From positions 1-33,442 of the forward strand of contig CAISTY010000248.1 in the NCBI GenBank assembly GCA_903888515.1: a stretch of 33,442 nucleotides of DNA. Reading direction: 5' to 3'. A program made the position numbers and the translations under genes. Origin of the DNA: Akkermansiaceae bacterium. Lineage in GTDB: Bacteria > Verrucomicrobiota > Verrucomicrobiia > Verrucomicrobiales > Akkermansiaceae. Under the pieces are notes generated by a model. The model made no database searches and was not told the origin of the DNA. It was given only the letters and a program-made list of their open reading frames with translations. This document shows, one piece after another, positions 25,624-33,067 of this stretch (positions are counted from its first letter, which is position 1; every line of letters begins with the position of its first letter).

Positions 25624-25693
25624 CATCCACAATCTTCTATCCACTATCTTCTATCCACTATCTTCTATCCACTATCTTCTATCCACTATCTCA
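25624..25693. repeat. 14-bp (2 x 7) array TCCACTATCTTCTA
   Basis: About four to five copies of TCCACTATCTTCTA, made of two alternating heptamers, run from 25624 to 25693. The TAG stop (minus strand, 25686-25688) of the 3D-domain lipoprotein lies inside the last copy. Confidence 0.85.
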
Positions 25694-26336
25694 TCGCGAT
25701 GCCGAGATCCGGCCGCTGGCGGATGATATTGGAGAGCATCTGGCGGCAGTGCGGGTAGCTGGTGCGCTTTTTCAGCAGTTCGGCGCTGCGCGTGAACGAC
25801 CCCCACTGGACGACCGTCAATTCCACATTGCGGCTGCCCCAGAGTTTCATGATCTCCTTGTTAGGCTTGTAAATGTCGATGGTGCCGGTACCGGTCAGGG
25901 CCGACCCGTAATCGTCCACCACGTAAAGATAGGGCAATCCCCTGATCCGGAACGTGGTTCCCACCGGATAAAACGACCAGTCGGCCGCCGCACTGCGCAC
26001 GCGGTTGTTATAGCGGAGTTCGGTGCCGGTGGCGTTGCTGCTGCCGTAGATCAGGTGGTCGTCTTCGGTGGCTGTGTATGCCGTGGTGCGCACGATCCGG
26101 TTGCGCTCGCTGAACGCATACACCGGCATCGAGTGCTTGTCCCGCGGCTTGCCGGCAGTGGCGGCCAGCGCCGCAGCCGAGGGACCGGGCAGCGCGAACT
26201 TTTCGCGACTGGCGAAGCCGGAACCTGCCGAGCCGATTTTGGATTTGGGGATGATGGCCAGACCGGAGCTTCCACAACTGGTGAAAAGCACCGCCGCAAT
26301 GGCAAGGGATGTTAGGGAAACGAGTCGGGAAATCAT
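25686..26336 (-). CDS. 3D-domain lipoprotein
   Basis: Predicted exported lipoprotein of 216 aa. The N-terminus has a signal segment (LAIAAVLFTSC) with Cys21 as the lipid-modified residue, though Phe at -3 is not the standard lipobox residue. Residues about 83-156 form a 3D-type double-psi barrel: TAYT near 85-88, YPVGTTFRI near 123-131, and VVDDYGSALTGTGTIDIY near 139-156, with the Asp residues that name the family. The fold is shared with MltA and RlpA-like proteins, so a peptidoglycan-cleaving role in the envelope is plausible but not shown. The ATG at 26336 is preferred over longer frames. The stop lies in a repeat array. Confidence 0.85.
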   Translation of the reverse strand: MISRLVSLTSLAIAAVLFTSCGSSGLAIIPKSKIGSAGSGFASREKFALPGPSAAALAATAGKPRDKHSMPVYAFSERNRIVRTTAYTATEDDHLIYGSSNATGTELRYNNRVRSAAADWSFYPVGTTFRIRGLPYLYVVDDYGSALTGTGTIDIYKPNKEIMKLWGSRNVELTVVQWGSFTRSAELLKKRTSYPHCRQMLSNIIRQRPDLGIAMR

Positions 26337-26759
26337 GCTGCTGGGGTCAAGGGATAGGGAGGAGTGCGGCGTGCTTTTGCGCGCAAAATTACAAAGCGCC
26401 GTGTGGAATAGACTATTTTCAGGGATACGGCAAACGAAAAAATACCCGGCTGGACGATCGCGGCAGTCCAACCATTGGTTTTAAGCGAGTTGCAAAATCT
26501 AATTTTTTGCCCGCAACACCTATAAAGAATACCATGTGCTTACACGGTTAGACGCATTCGCTTGTTATCAGGGAGTGGTCGCGGTGTTTTTCCATGGAAA
26601 GGCACGGGACTCCCAGACCAACAAGCATCCCGCCAAGCGACTGTTGGATCAGGCCGGCGTGTCATCTGCGCATCCCCCCGGAATGTGAACCGGAAGCTTG
26701 GCATCCGCATCTCCCAAAGGGCTGGACATCGGCGGCATTTGAGGTCCAGATATCCGCGC
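26337..26759. other. Intergenic region without a recognised gene
   Basis: About 420 bp between the 3D lipoprotein (minus) and the rRNA methyltransferase (plus). It must hold divergent promoters. The left 220 bp are AT-rich, with TATAAA near 26521 as a possible -10 for the plus strand but no well-spaced -35. The right 200 bp are GC-rich and open in frame with the methyltransferase, but the codons look unlike protein, and I find no RNA gene. Confidence 0.4.
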
Positions 26760-27359
26760 ATGAAACCGCGATTTTCCGCTCCGCACGGCGCGCCCGGCAA
26801 GCAGGCTCGTGAAAACCGCCATGTCCAGGCGGTGGAGCAAAGTGTGCCTGCGCTCGACGAGGACGAACTGATGGCCATCATCGCGCACCAGGCCACACCC
26901 TTGGTGTTGATTCTCGATTGCGTGCAAGACCCGCACAACCTCGGAGCCATCCTGCGCACGGCGGACGCTGCGGGCGTGCATGCGGTGGTCGCTCCCAAGG
27001 ACAAGGCGGTGGGCATCACCGAGACCGTGCGCCGGGTCTCCGTGGGTGCGGCGGACCATGTGCCGTTCGCGCAGGTCACCAATCTCGCTAGAACCATGGA
27101 GAAACTCAAAGCCGCCGGACTATGGCTGGTGGGCACCTCGGACCATGCCACCGCCAAATCCCTCTACGACCTCGATCTCACCGGACCGCTGGCACTCGTG
27201 ATGGGCGCGGAGGACAAAGGCCTGCGCCGCCTCACCCAGGAAAACTGCGATTTTCTCGCCGCCATTCCGATGACGGGGGAAGTGGGGTGCTTGAATGTTT
27301 CGGTGGCCACCGGAGTCTGTCTCTTCGAGGCGCTGCGCCAACGCCGGGTGGCATCATGA
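26760..27359 (+). CDS. TrmH/SpoU-family RNA 2'-O-methyltransferase (RlmB-like)
   Basis: SAM-dependent SPOUT methyltransferase, most like RlmB, which methylates a guanosine 2'-OH in 23S rRNA. The three family motifs are clear: [17 protein letters not shown] (53-69), [10 protein letters not shown] (146-155, Glu151) and [20 protein letters not shown] (about 171-190, Asn179). From the ATG at 26760 the protein is 199 aa and lacks the N-terminal L30e-like RNA-binding domain of about 75 residues found in full RlmB. The frame stays open 198 bases further upstream, but that part does not resemble the missing domain. The stop overlaps the next gene's start as ATGA. Confidence 0.87.
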   Translation: MKPRFSAPHGAPGKQARENRHVQAVEQSVPALDEDELMAIIAHQATPLVLILDCVQDPHNLGAILRTADAAGVHAVVAPKDKAVGITETVRRVSVGAADHVPFAQVTNLARTMEKLKAAGLWLVGTSDHATAKSLYDLDLTGPLALVMGAEDKGLRRLTQENCDFLAAIPMTGEVGCLNVSVATGVCLFEALRQRRVAS

Positions 27360-28165
27360 CCCCAATGCAAGAACCCGTCCGCATCCTATCCGATCTGCAT
27401 CTCGGCCACAAGGCGTCGCGGATCGAACGCGTCAGCGCCCTGCGTCCGATTCTCGCCGGCGCGGGCACGGTGGTGTTCAACGGCGACACCTGGCAGGAAC
27501 TGGCAGAGTCCCTGCGCGAACGCTCGGCGGCGATGCTGGAGGAACTCAAGGCGCTCTGCGCCGATGAGGGCGCCGAGGCGGTTTTTCTATCGGGAAACCA
27601 CGACCCTGGCTGGCCGGGTTCCGGCTGGCTCGAACTGGCGGGCGGACGCATCATCGTCACCCACGGCGATGCGCTGCTGTTCGATGGATCGCCGTGGAAG
27701 CGCGAGATCCTCACCGGCGGCGAGCAGGTCAGGAAACTTTGGCAACAACACCCGGCCGCCGGGCACGATGCGGAGGAAAGACTGCGCCTCGCCCGCAGCA
27801 TCGCCCGCACTCTGGAAACTATGGAATATCCGCAGGGCCGCCATCTCATCCAACTGGCATGGGACGCGGTGCGTCCGCCCAAGCGCGCGCTCAAAATGCT
27901 CCGGGCCTGGTTCACCCAGGGTTCTGCGGGCGCACGGTTTTGCGACTGTTATTTCCCGCGTGCCGAGGCCCTCGTCATCGGCCATTTCCACTGGCAGGGA
28001 TGCTGGGTCAAAAACCACCGGCGCATCATCAACACCGGCTCCTTCATCAACCCGGGACGCGCCCACTGGGCCGAGTGGAACAACGGCTGGCTCAGCCGCG
28101 GCCCGGTCCTAGAATCCCCGCAACTCTGCCGCATCGGCCGAACCCTGAATCGCTGGCAATTCTAA
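27356..28165 (+). CDS. Calcineurin-like metallophosphoesterase
   Basis: Predicted dinuclear-metal phosphoesterase, 269 aa. All core motifs are present: SDLHLG (Asp13, His15), NGDTW (Asp44), GNHD (Asn81, His82), THGD (His103) and GHFH (209-212). The layout is close to LpxH-type UDP-2,3-diacylglucosamine hydrolases, which act in lipid A synthesis, but a plain phosphodiesterase role is equally possible. It is coupled to the methyltransferase by a four-base overlap. Its TAA stop overlaps the TAG stop of the convergent next gene within TCTAACG. Confidence 0.88.
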   Translation: MTPMQEPVRILSDLHLGHKASRIERVSALRPILAGAGTVVFNGDTWQELAESLRERSAAMLEELKALCADEGAEAVFLSGNHDPGWPGSGWLELAGGRIIVTHGDALLFDGSPWKREILTGGEQVRKLWQQHPAAGHDAEERLRLARSIARTLETMEYPQGRHLIQLAWDAVRPPKRALKMLRAWFTQGSAGARFCDCYFPRAEALVIGHFHWQGCWVKNHRRIINTGSFINPGRAHWAEWNNGWLSRGPVLESPQLCRIGRTLNRWQF

Positions 28166-28998
28166 CGGACACACAGGTTCGCGGCGAAGTGCTTCAAGAG
28201 GATCGCGAGTTTGCGCCCGCGTGAGACGCGGTAGCGCCGGTCAAACACGCGGAAACCGTCCCGCCGCATGCGGGTCAGCAGCAACTGATAGATTTCCTGC
28301 ATGATGCGTGCCGCTGCCAATGCGCTGCGATCCTCCATGGGCAGCACTCCGGCGGCCTCGCGGAAATAACCCTCCGCGCGGTCCGCCTCAAAGGCCATCA
28401 GCCGCAGGAACCGGTCATCCCGCACGTGGTCCGCCAGATCCTTTTCCGAATAGTGGAAGCGGGCGAGATCCGCCAGCGGCAGATAGATGCGTCCGCCGTG
28501 GTCATGATCCTCGCGGATGTCCCGCAGGATGTTGGTCAGTTGGAGGGCGCGGCCAAGCGCCACGGCGTAGCGCTCCGAATCCGGATGACGACATCCGAAG
28601 ATGCGGATAGACACCAGTCCCACCGCGCAGGCGACCTTCCAGACGTAACCGGACAAATCCTCCCAGGTTGCGAAACGTTGCGGCTGCAGGTCCATCCGGC
28701 ATCCATCGAGGATGGCTGTTAGAAGATCGTTGGACAGCCCGCGGCGGTCCCGCAATGCGATCACCTGTTGTTGCAAGGTGTCGGGTTTTGCAAATCCGCA
28801 AACCAGGCCGTCATGCCATGCGTCGAGTTGCTCCATCCGTCGTGCGGGCGGCACGCCGGGATCGTCCGCCAGATCGTCCAGCGTACGGCAGAAGGCGTAG
28901 AACACCACCATGTCCTCGCGCCGGTCGCGCGACAGGATGTGCAGTGCGAACGCGAGATTCGACTGCGCGCGGCGGGTGATTTCCGAAGCGTCCGACAC
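28162..28998 (-). CDS. Squalene/phytoene synthase family protein (HpnD-like)
   Basis: Head-to-head isoprenyl-diphosphate condensing enzyme, 278 aa. Both Asp-rich substrate motifs are visible: DDLADD (41-46) and DIREDHDHG (160-168), with the flanking YAFCRTL and QLTNILR. The length and motif style fit presqualene-diphosphate synthase (HpnD) of hopanoid routes or a CrtB-like phytoene synthase. No second squalene gene or desaturase is in the window, so the product cannot be fixed. The start is a GTG at 28998, four bases after the signal-peptidase stop, which suggests one transcript with it. Confidence 0.87.
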   Translation of the reverse strand: MSDASEITRRAQSNLAFALHILSRDRREDMVVFYAFCRTLDDLADDPGVPPARRMEQLDAWHDGLVCGFAKPDTLQQQVIALRDRRGLSNDLLTAILDGCRMDLQPQRFATWEDLSGYVWKVACAVGLVSIRIFGCRHPDSERYAVALGRALQLTNILRDIREDHDHGGRIYLPLADLARFHYSEKDLADHVRDDRFLRLMAFEADRAEGYFREAAGVLPMEDRSALAAARIMQEIYQLLLTRMRRDGFRVFDRRYRVSRGRKLAILLKHFAANLCVR

Positions 28999-29002
28999 GA
29001 TA

Positions 29003-30232
29003 TCAGCGGATGAGTCCCCAATGGCCGGTAGTCACCGGCCAGAGTGAGAAGAGCGCAGGCCCCACCAGATTGAACTCCTTTACCGTCCCCCAATACCGCG
29101 AGTCCAACGAGTTGCCCGTATTGTCTCCCAGCGCAACGTATTCGCGCATCCCGGTACGTGCCTTGGAGGCAAGGGTGAGCGCATCATCCGGCCTGGCAAG
29201 ATATTGGGCCAGCGGTTTGTCACCGTGTTGGGTCGCCTCACCGGGATCGGCGAGACCGTAACCGCCGGGGTTGAGCGCATGCGCGCCTTTGCCTTGGATC
29301 ACCCGCTGAATCCCGGCTTCCTTCGCGATTTTTCCATCAACTAACAAATTTGGGGATTGGATGGTGAGGGTGTCACCCGGCACGCCACACAGCCGTTTGA
29401 TATAATGCGAGCCTTTCGCCTGATCCCCGCTGCGCTCGTCAATGCCGCGGATGCCCTGGGTGTCGAACACGAAGACCTCGCCGCGCTGCGGCTTGCGAAA
29501 ATGATAGGAAACCTTGTCCACCAACACCAAATCCCCGGAATCAATCGTGCCTTCGCAGAGTACCGTGCCTTTGGACAGCAGCCCGCCGTTGCGACTGGCG
29601 GATTGCATCACGGACCTCAAGCCGGCCTCGTAACAGGGATTCCTCGGTGCCGGCAGGCGCAGCGGGGTGGAATCCGTGAAGTGGATTTCGGAACGACTGA
29701 AAAAATGCATCATCTGGATGTCCCGGATATCGTAATCGAGACGCCCATGCCTGGAAACCAGCGAGATGTGCCGGTCCCGGTCATTGACAACCCGCACATA
29801 ACTACGACCGCGCAGGATTGTTTCCACCATCCGCTGCGAAAACCCCGGCCACTGGTCCTTGGGCAGCGGTTTGCCGATGATGCCGTTCAAGGTCGGCTGC
29901 ATCGATCCGGTCGGAATGCGGAATGGCTGGAGGTAATAGGCACGCAGACCGAGCGCGATGACGATGGCAACAAACATCACCTCGACGTTCTCCTCAAACC
30001 AACCCAGCGGTTTTTCCAGGGGCAGGGAATTTTCGCAAACGGCGCGCACTTGTTGGGATGCCTCATCCACTTGGCTGCGGTCGCCGGCTTTAATCGCCGC
30101 AAGCAAATCACCACGGCGGGATTCAATTTCAGCAACGCGATCCGGCTTGAGCAGATCGCGTTTGTAATGCACGAACTTGCGTGCTCCCTTTACCAGATGC
30201 AGTGCTTCCTGTTTCCACTTCGGCGTGAACAT
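29003..30232 (-). CDS. lepB: Signal peptidase I, large form
   Basis: Membrane endopeptidase that removes Sec signal peptides. A transmembrane segment (EVMFVAIVIALGLRAYY) at about 84-100 leads into the catalytic Ser110 of RIPTGSMQPT. The general-base Lys279 is in SHYIKRLCGVPGD, and box E reads GDNTGNSLDSRYWG. At 409 aa it is larger than E. coli LepB because of an insert of about 100 residues between Ser and Lys motifs (around 120-225). It also has a basic N-terminal cytosolic part of 80 residues. I start at the ATG at 30232; more upstream codons are Arg-rich and unlikely. Confidence 0.92.
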   Translation of the reverse strand: MFTPKWKQEALHLVKGARKFVHYKRDLLKPDRVAEIESRRGDLLAAIKAGDRSQVDEASQQVRAVCENSLPLEKPLGWFEENVEVMFVAIVIALGLRAYYLQPFRIPTGSMQPTLNGIIGKPLPKDQWPGFSQRMVETILRGRSYVRVVNDRDRHISLVSRHGRLDYDIRDIQMMHFFSRSEIHFTDSTPLRLPAPRNPCYEAGLRSVMQSASRNGGLLSKGTVLCEGTIDSGDLVLVDKVSYHFRKPQRGEVFVFDTQGIRGIDERSGDQAKGSHYIKRLCGVPGDTLTIQSPNLLVDGKIAKEAGIQRVIQGKGAHALNPGGYGLADPGEATQHGDKPLAQYLARPDDALTLASKARTGMREYVALGDNTGNSLDSRYWGTVKEFNLVGPALFSLWPVTTGHWGLIR

Positions 30233-30398
30233 GGCGCACAGTCTCGCGACACTTCCCGCCAACTGCAAGCGCGGAGAAATCACGCTGCGGCGATTTCCCT
30301 TCGGCCATCTCCCGCTACGCCTCCGGTTCCGCATCATCCATGCTCATGAGGAGTGTGTGAAAAACCATGCGTGCAATAATCAAGCAACGACCATGTAC

Positions 30399-31904
30399 TC
30401 ATTCATCCCGACCGTCTTCGTGTACCTGAATGCGCTTGCGGAACAGGACGGCTCCAACCGGTGTGATCATGGCGATGCCTCCAACAATCACCCAGATCAT
30501 GCCGGAATTGCGCGGCCCCTCGGCTGGACAAAAATGACTGAGCAAGGGACCGGAACTGCCACCCACAAACAATTTTGCAATGAAATAGGGCAGCAACGAC
30601 AACGCCATGTATGACGCCTCCTGACCGCGCGGAGCGATCGCCGCAGAGTATTCGTAAAGCCGCGGCGACCACAACGCCTCGCCGATCGATAGGAAAACCG
30701 CGAACAGGAAAATCGAAACATAAAGCGGATTCACATGCCCCTGCACACCCAGCCAACTGCGCGCGATGGCGTTGCCGAGCCAGCCGTCCGCCAGCGGCGC
30801 GAACCACTCCGGCGGCAGGGCCATGAAAAAAACCGACAGCGCGGAGATGAAACTGCCCACCGTGACCATCCGATAGGCCGTGACCTTCTGCGTCAGCACC
30901 CCGCAGATCGGCACCAGCACGACGATCATCAGCGAGTTGAGCATGCCTGTTAGCCTGGCAAAAGGCGCTCCTTCACCCAGCTCGCGGATGGCGTATTTGG
31001 GGAATGTGTAGTTCAGGTGGAAAAAAATCATCCTCACGCCCACCACCAGCGTCATGAAAACCAGGAACCGGTAAAACGCCGGCTGCCCCCACAAACCGGC
31101 AAAAATTTGCCCGGTTCTAACCGCCGTGGACCGGGTGTTGTCGATCATCATCGCCCACCAGTTCCTGCCGGCGGCGGCGGCGGCAACCCGCGGTGTGATG
31201 ACCACCCCGTCTTCGGTCATTTCCACCCCATCGCGCAGGAACCCCCAGACGATCAACAGACCGGGCACGGTGAAAACCACACCTAACAGAAGCAACACCC
31301 GGTAAGTGCTCAACTCGGCACCGATCCATGGCATGACCCATGTGCCGTATTCGCCCAGGCCTGCGGGCGGCTTGGCGCGGACGCGGTCGAGGATCCAATC
31401 GCCGGCGGCGAAGCCGAGATTCATCAGGGCGTAGTACAGCGAGAACGCGACCGAGCGTTGGGCGGCATTGGAGTAGCGTTTCACGGCGGCGATCATCACC
31501 GGAATCATCAACGCCAGACCAAGGGCCTGTAGATAGAGGCCGCCGGGCAAGGCGATCCAGCGGTTCACGCTGGTGGTCATGACGATCCGCGAAAACAGGC
31601 ATACCGTGAAACCAAGGAGAAATGTCCTGCGGATGCCCAGCGCATCGGTGAGCGAACCGATGAACAGTGTGATCAGCGTCATGATGGCGGACCAACCGGC
31701 TACCATCGCTCCCGCCTTGACGTCGTCGAAACCCAAATCCGAGGACAACCAGAGCGGCAGCACGCCGGCGGCTCCCACCTTGTAGGCCAGGTTTTCCAGA
31801 ACATAGGCAATGTAGATGATCCACAATTCACGCGGCGCGCTGCGCAGACAGAAAAACTTTTGCAGGAATCCGGCGAATCCTTTGGCGGGAGCGGGTGGGT
31901 GCAT
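30399..31904 (-). CDS. MFS-family transporter
   Basis: Polytopic inner-membrane transporter of 501 aa with about twelve hydrophobic segments (for example LWIIYIAYVLENLAYKV, FIGSLTDALGIRRTFLLGF in parts, LYVSIFLFAVFLSIGEALW). The loop GSLTDALGIRRT matches the MFS loop-2/3 signature. A charged central loop with WWAMMIDNTRSTAV separates the halves. The overall look is close to POT-like or sugar-phosphate MFS carriers, but no substrate can be told. It sits 166 bp upstream of lepB on the same strand, so its link to that operon is uncertain. Confidence 0.85.
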   Translation of the reverse strand: MHPPAPAKGFAGFLQKFFCLRSAPRELWIIYIAYVLENLAYKVGAAGVLPLWLSSDLGFDDVKAGAMVAGWSAIMTLITLFIGSLTDALGIRRTFLLGFTVCLFSRIVMTTSVNRWIALPGGLYLQALGLALMIPVMIAAVKRYSNAAQRSVAFSLYYALMNLGFAAGDWILDRVRAKPPAGLGEYGTWVMPWIGAELSTYRVLLLLGVVFTVPGLLIVWGFLRDGVEMTEDGVVITPRVAAAAAGRNWWAMMIDNTRSTAVRTGQIFAGLWGQPAFYRFLVFMTLVVGVRMIFFHLNYTFPKYAIRELGEGAPFARLTGMLNSLMIVVLVPICGVLTQKVTAYRMVTVGSFISALSVFFMALPPEWFAPLADGWLGNAIARSWLGVQGHVNPLYVSIFLFAVFLSIGEALWSPRLYEYSAAIAPRGQEASYMALSLLPYFIAKLFVGGSSGPLLSHFCPAEGPRNSGMIWVIVGGIAMITPVGAVLFRKRIQVHEDGRDE

Positions 31905-32151
31905 CAGAAGTGGCGGGGAAGGCCGGCGGATGGCGGCCGGTGCCCGCGTGATTTAAGTCCTGACACGCTGGGCAGCGAGCTTTTTTAGCGGCATTTTTAT
32001 TCGCAGCACATGGGTGCGTCACCACACAATCGCACGCGCCCCGCACACCGGTATTCCATGCTTGGCCAATCCCGCCGATCGGGTCATTTTTCGAGTCGCG
32101 AATCACGAGTATTGTGGCACCATTCATATCCAACACGCTCCGACATTTCCC

Positions 32152-32496
32152 ATGAGCCCTTCCGTCACCGGCAATAATCTCCTGTCGCCTCCGCTTGGTA
32201 CTCCCGGCGCGGAAACCAGCGCAACCTTGCTCCGCCATCCCGCCTTCACCTTGGAACACATCGTCTCCCGCGGCGGCACCAGCCCGGATGGTTTCTGGTA
32301 TGACCAGGAGCGCGCCGAATGGGTGCTGTTACTGCGCGGCCACGCCCTCCTCCGTTTCGAATCCGGCGAATCCCGGCATCTCACCGCCGGCGATCCTCTC
32401 CTCATCCCCGCCCACTGCCGCCACCGCGTCGACCATTCCTCGCCCGACGCCCTCTGGCTCGCCCTGCACTATCAACAGGAACCGGAGGCGGGCTGA
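32152..32496 (+). CDS. Small cupin-domain protein
   Basis: Single-domain cupin of 114 aa. The first cupin strand region reads EWVLLLRGHALLRFE and the second LTAGDPLLIPAHCRHRVDH, where the His residues could bind metal. Cupins of this size act as small enzymes or ligand-binding proteins; none is favoured here. The ATG at 32152 follows a 250-bp gap from the MFS gene on the other strand. Downstream the DNA turns into degraded integrase fragments and repeats. Confidence 0.75.
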   Translation: MSPSVTGNNLLSPPLGTPGAETSATLLRHPAFTLEHIVSRGGTSPDGFWYDQERAEWVLLLRGHALLRFESGESRHLTAGDPLLIPAHCRHRVDHSSPDALWLALHYQQEPEAG

Positions 32497-32517
32497 TGCA
32501 ATTCTTTCATGTTATTC

Positions 32518-32628
32518 ATGTCAGCGCCACCACGCACCCCAACCGACGCTCTGCTTGCATCCCCGGCCCGCAGGCATTTCCTCCAACACCTCGACGCGCT
32601 GGCCACCTGGGCACTTGATTGTGGATAG
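32518..32628 (+). pseudogene. Truncated integrase-like N-terminus (fragment A)
   Basis: The frame starting at the ATG at 32518 encodes SPARRHFLQHLDAL after a short variable lead. This is nearly the same as SPARQRFLQRLDAL in fragment B at 33068. After residue 28 the match stops and the frame runs into the GATTGTG heptamer array, ending in TAG at 32628. It is therefore a broken copy of the same gene start. The family assignment follows from fragment B. Confidence 0.55.
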
Positions 32629-32665
32629 TGGATTGTGGATTGAGGATTGTGGATTGGAAGAGATT
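32617..32665. repeat. Heptamer array GATTGTG
   Basis: Six to seven units in a 7-bp period: GATTGTG, GATAGTG, GATTGTG, GATTGAG, GATTGTG, GATTGGA, then AGAGATT. It truncates integrase fragment A. Confidence 0.85.
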
Positions 32666-32676
32666 GGAAGAGAAGG

Positions 32677-32745
32677 CATGGGTCATGGGTTGATGGGTCA
32701 TGGGTGAAGAGGAAGAGAAGAAGTCATTGGTCATTAGTCATTGGT
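32677..32745. repeat. Two adjacent heptamer arrays CATGGGT and GTCATTG
   Basis: CATGGGT, CATGGGT, TGATGGGT, CATGGGT run from 32677 to 32705. After a GAAGAGGAAGAGAAGAA filler, GTCATTG, GTCATTA, GTCATTG run from 32723 to 32743. The second is the same sequence family as the inverted array between hoxH and hoxW, over 31 kb away. Confidence 0.8.
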
Positions 32746-32765
32746 GAAGAGGAAGAAGAACGGAG

Positions 32766-32785
32766 CACGGGCTTTCCTGCCCGTG
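32766..32785 (+). terminator. Hairpin CACGGGC-N6-GCCCGTG followed by T-rich tract
   Basis: A perfect 7-bp stem with loop TTTCCT, followed by GTCTTTCTTC. It could end transcription from the cupin side, but it is 270 bp past the cupin stop and sits in a repeat zone, so a REP-like element is just as likely. Confidence 0.35.
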
Positions 32786-32814
32786 TCTTTCTTCAAATCT
32801 TCTCTTCCGCATCC

Positions 32815-32910
32815 CTTGGCGCTCTTGGCGGCTTGGCGGTTCAAATTTGAAGGAGGAAGAGCAGATTTTCTAACCGAGAAGGCGCAAAGGGACGCCAAGG
32901 AACGCGAAGG
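32815..32910. repeat. Inverted GCCAAGG / CTTGGCG repeat cluster
   Basis: CTTGGCG, CTTGGCG and CTTGGCGGTT lie at 32815-32840. AACCG, GGCGCAAAGG and GACGCCAAGGAACGCGAAGG lie in opposite orientation at 32872-32910. The two clusters could pair imperfectly around a 30-bp centre. I recall similar GCCAAGGA filler repeats from several environmental phyla. Confidence 0.55.
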
Positions 32911-33067
32911 GAGAGGGATTGGGTGGAAGAGGAAGAGAAGAGCTTTTTGGTTGGAAGAGGGTAGGACGGGGCTCTCAAGAAGCGCGGGAATCCTCTCCGA
33001 GCCGGAGCGCTGCCCGCCGTAAAAAATTGGGTCTTGTTATGTTCATAAGAACATGCTAAATACATCC

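Larger units (their letters stand above)
32497..33067. other. Degenerate intergenic zone full of repeats
   Basis: Apart from a truncated integrase fragment at 32518, there is no gene. It holds three heptamer arrays, a GAAGAGGAAGAG purine-rich filler repeated several times (about 32706-32760 and 32935), a 7-bp hairpin at 32766-32785, and an inverted GCCAAGG/CTTGGCG cluster at 32815-32910. Small open frames across it are made of repeats. Confidence 0.7.

Noticed and set aside
26540..27157. A 205-codon minus-strand frame opposite the rRNA methyltransferase
   Set aside because: It is antisense to clear SPOUT motifs and has no recognisable features.
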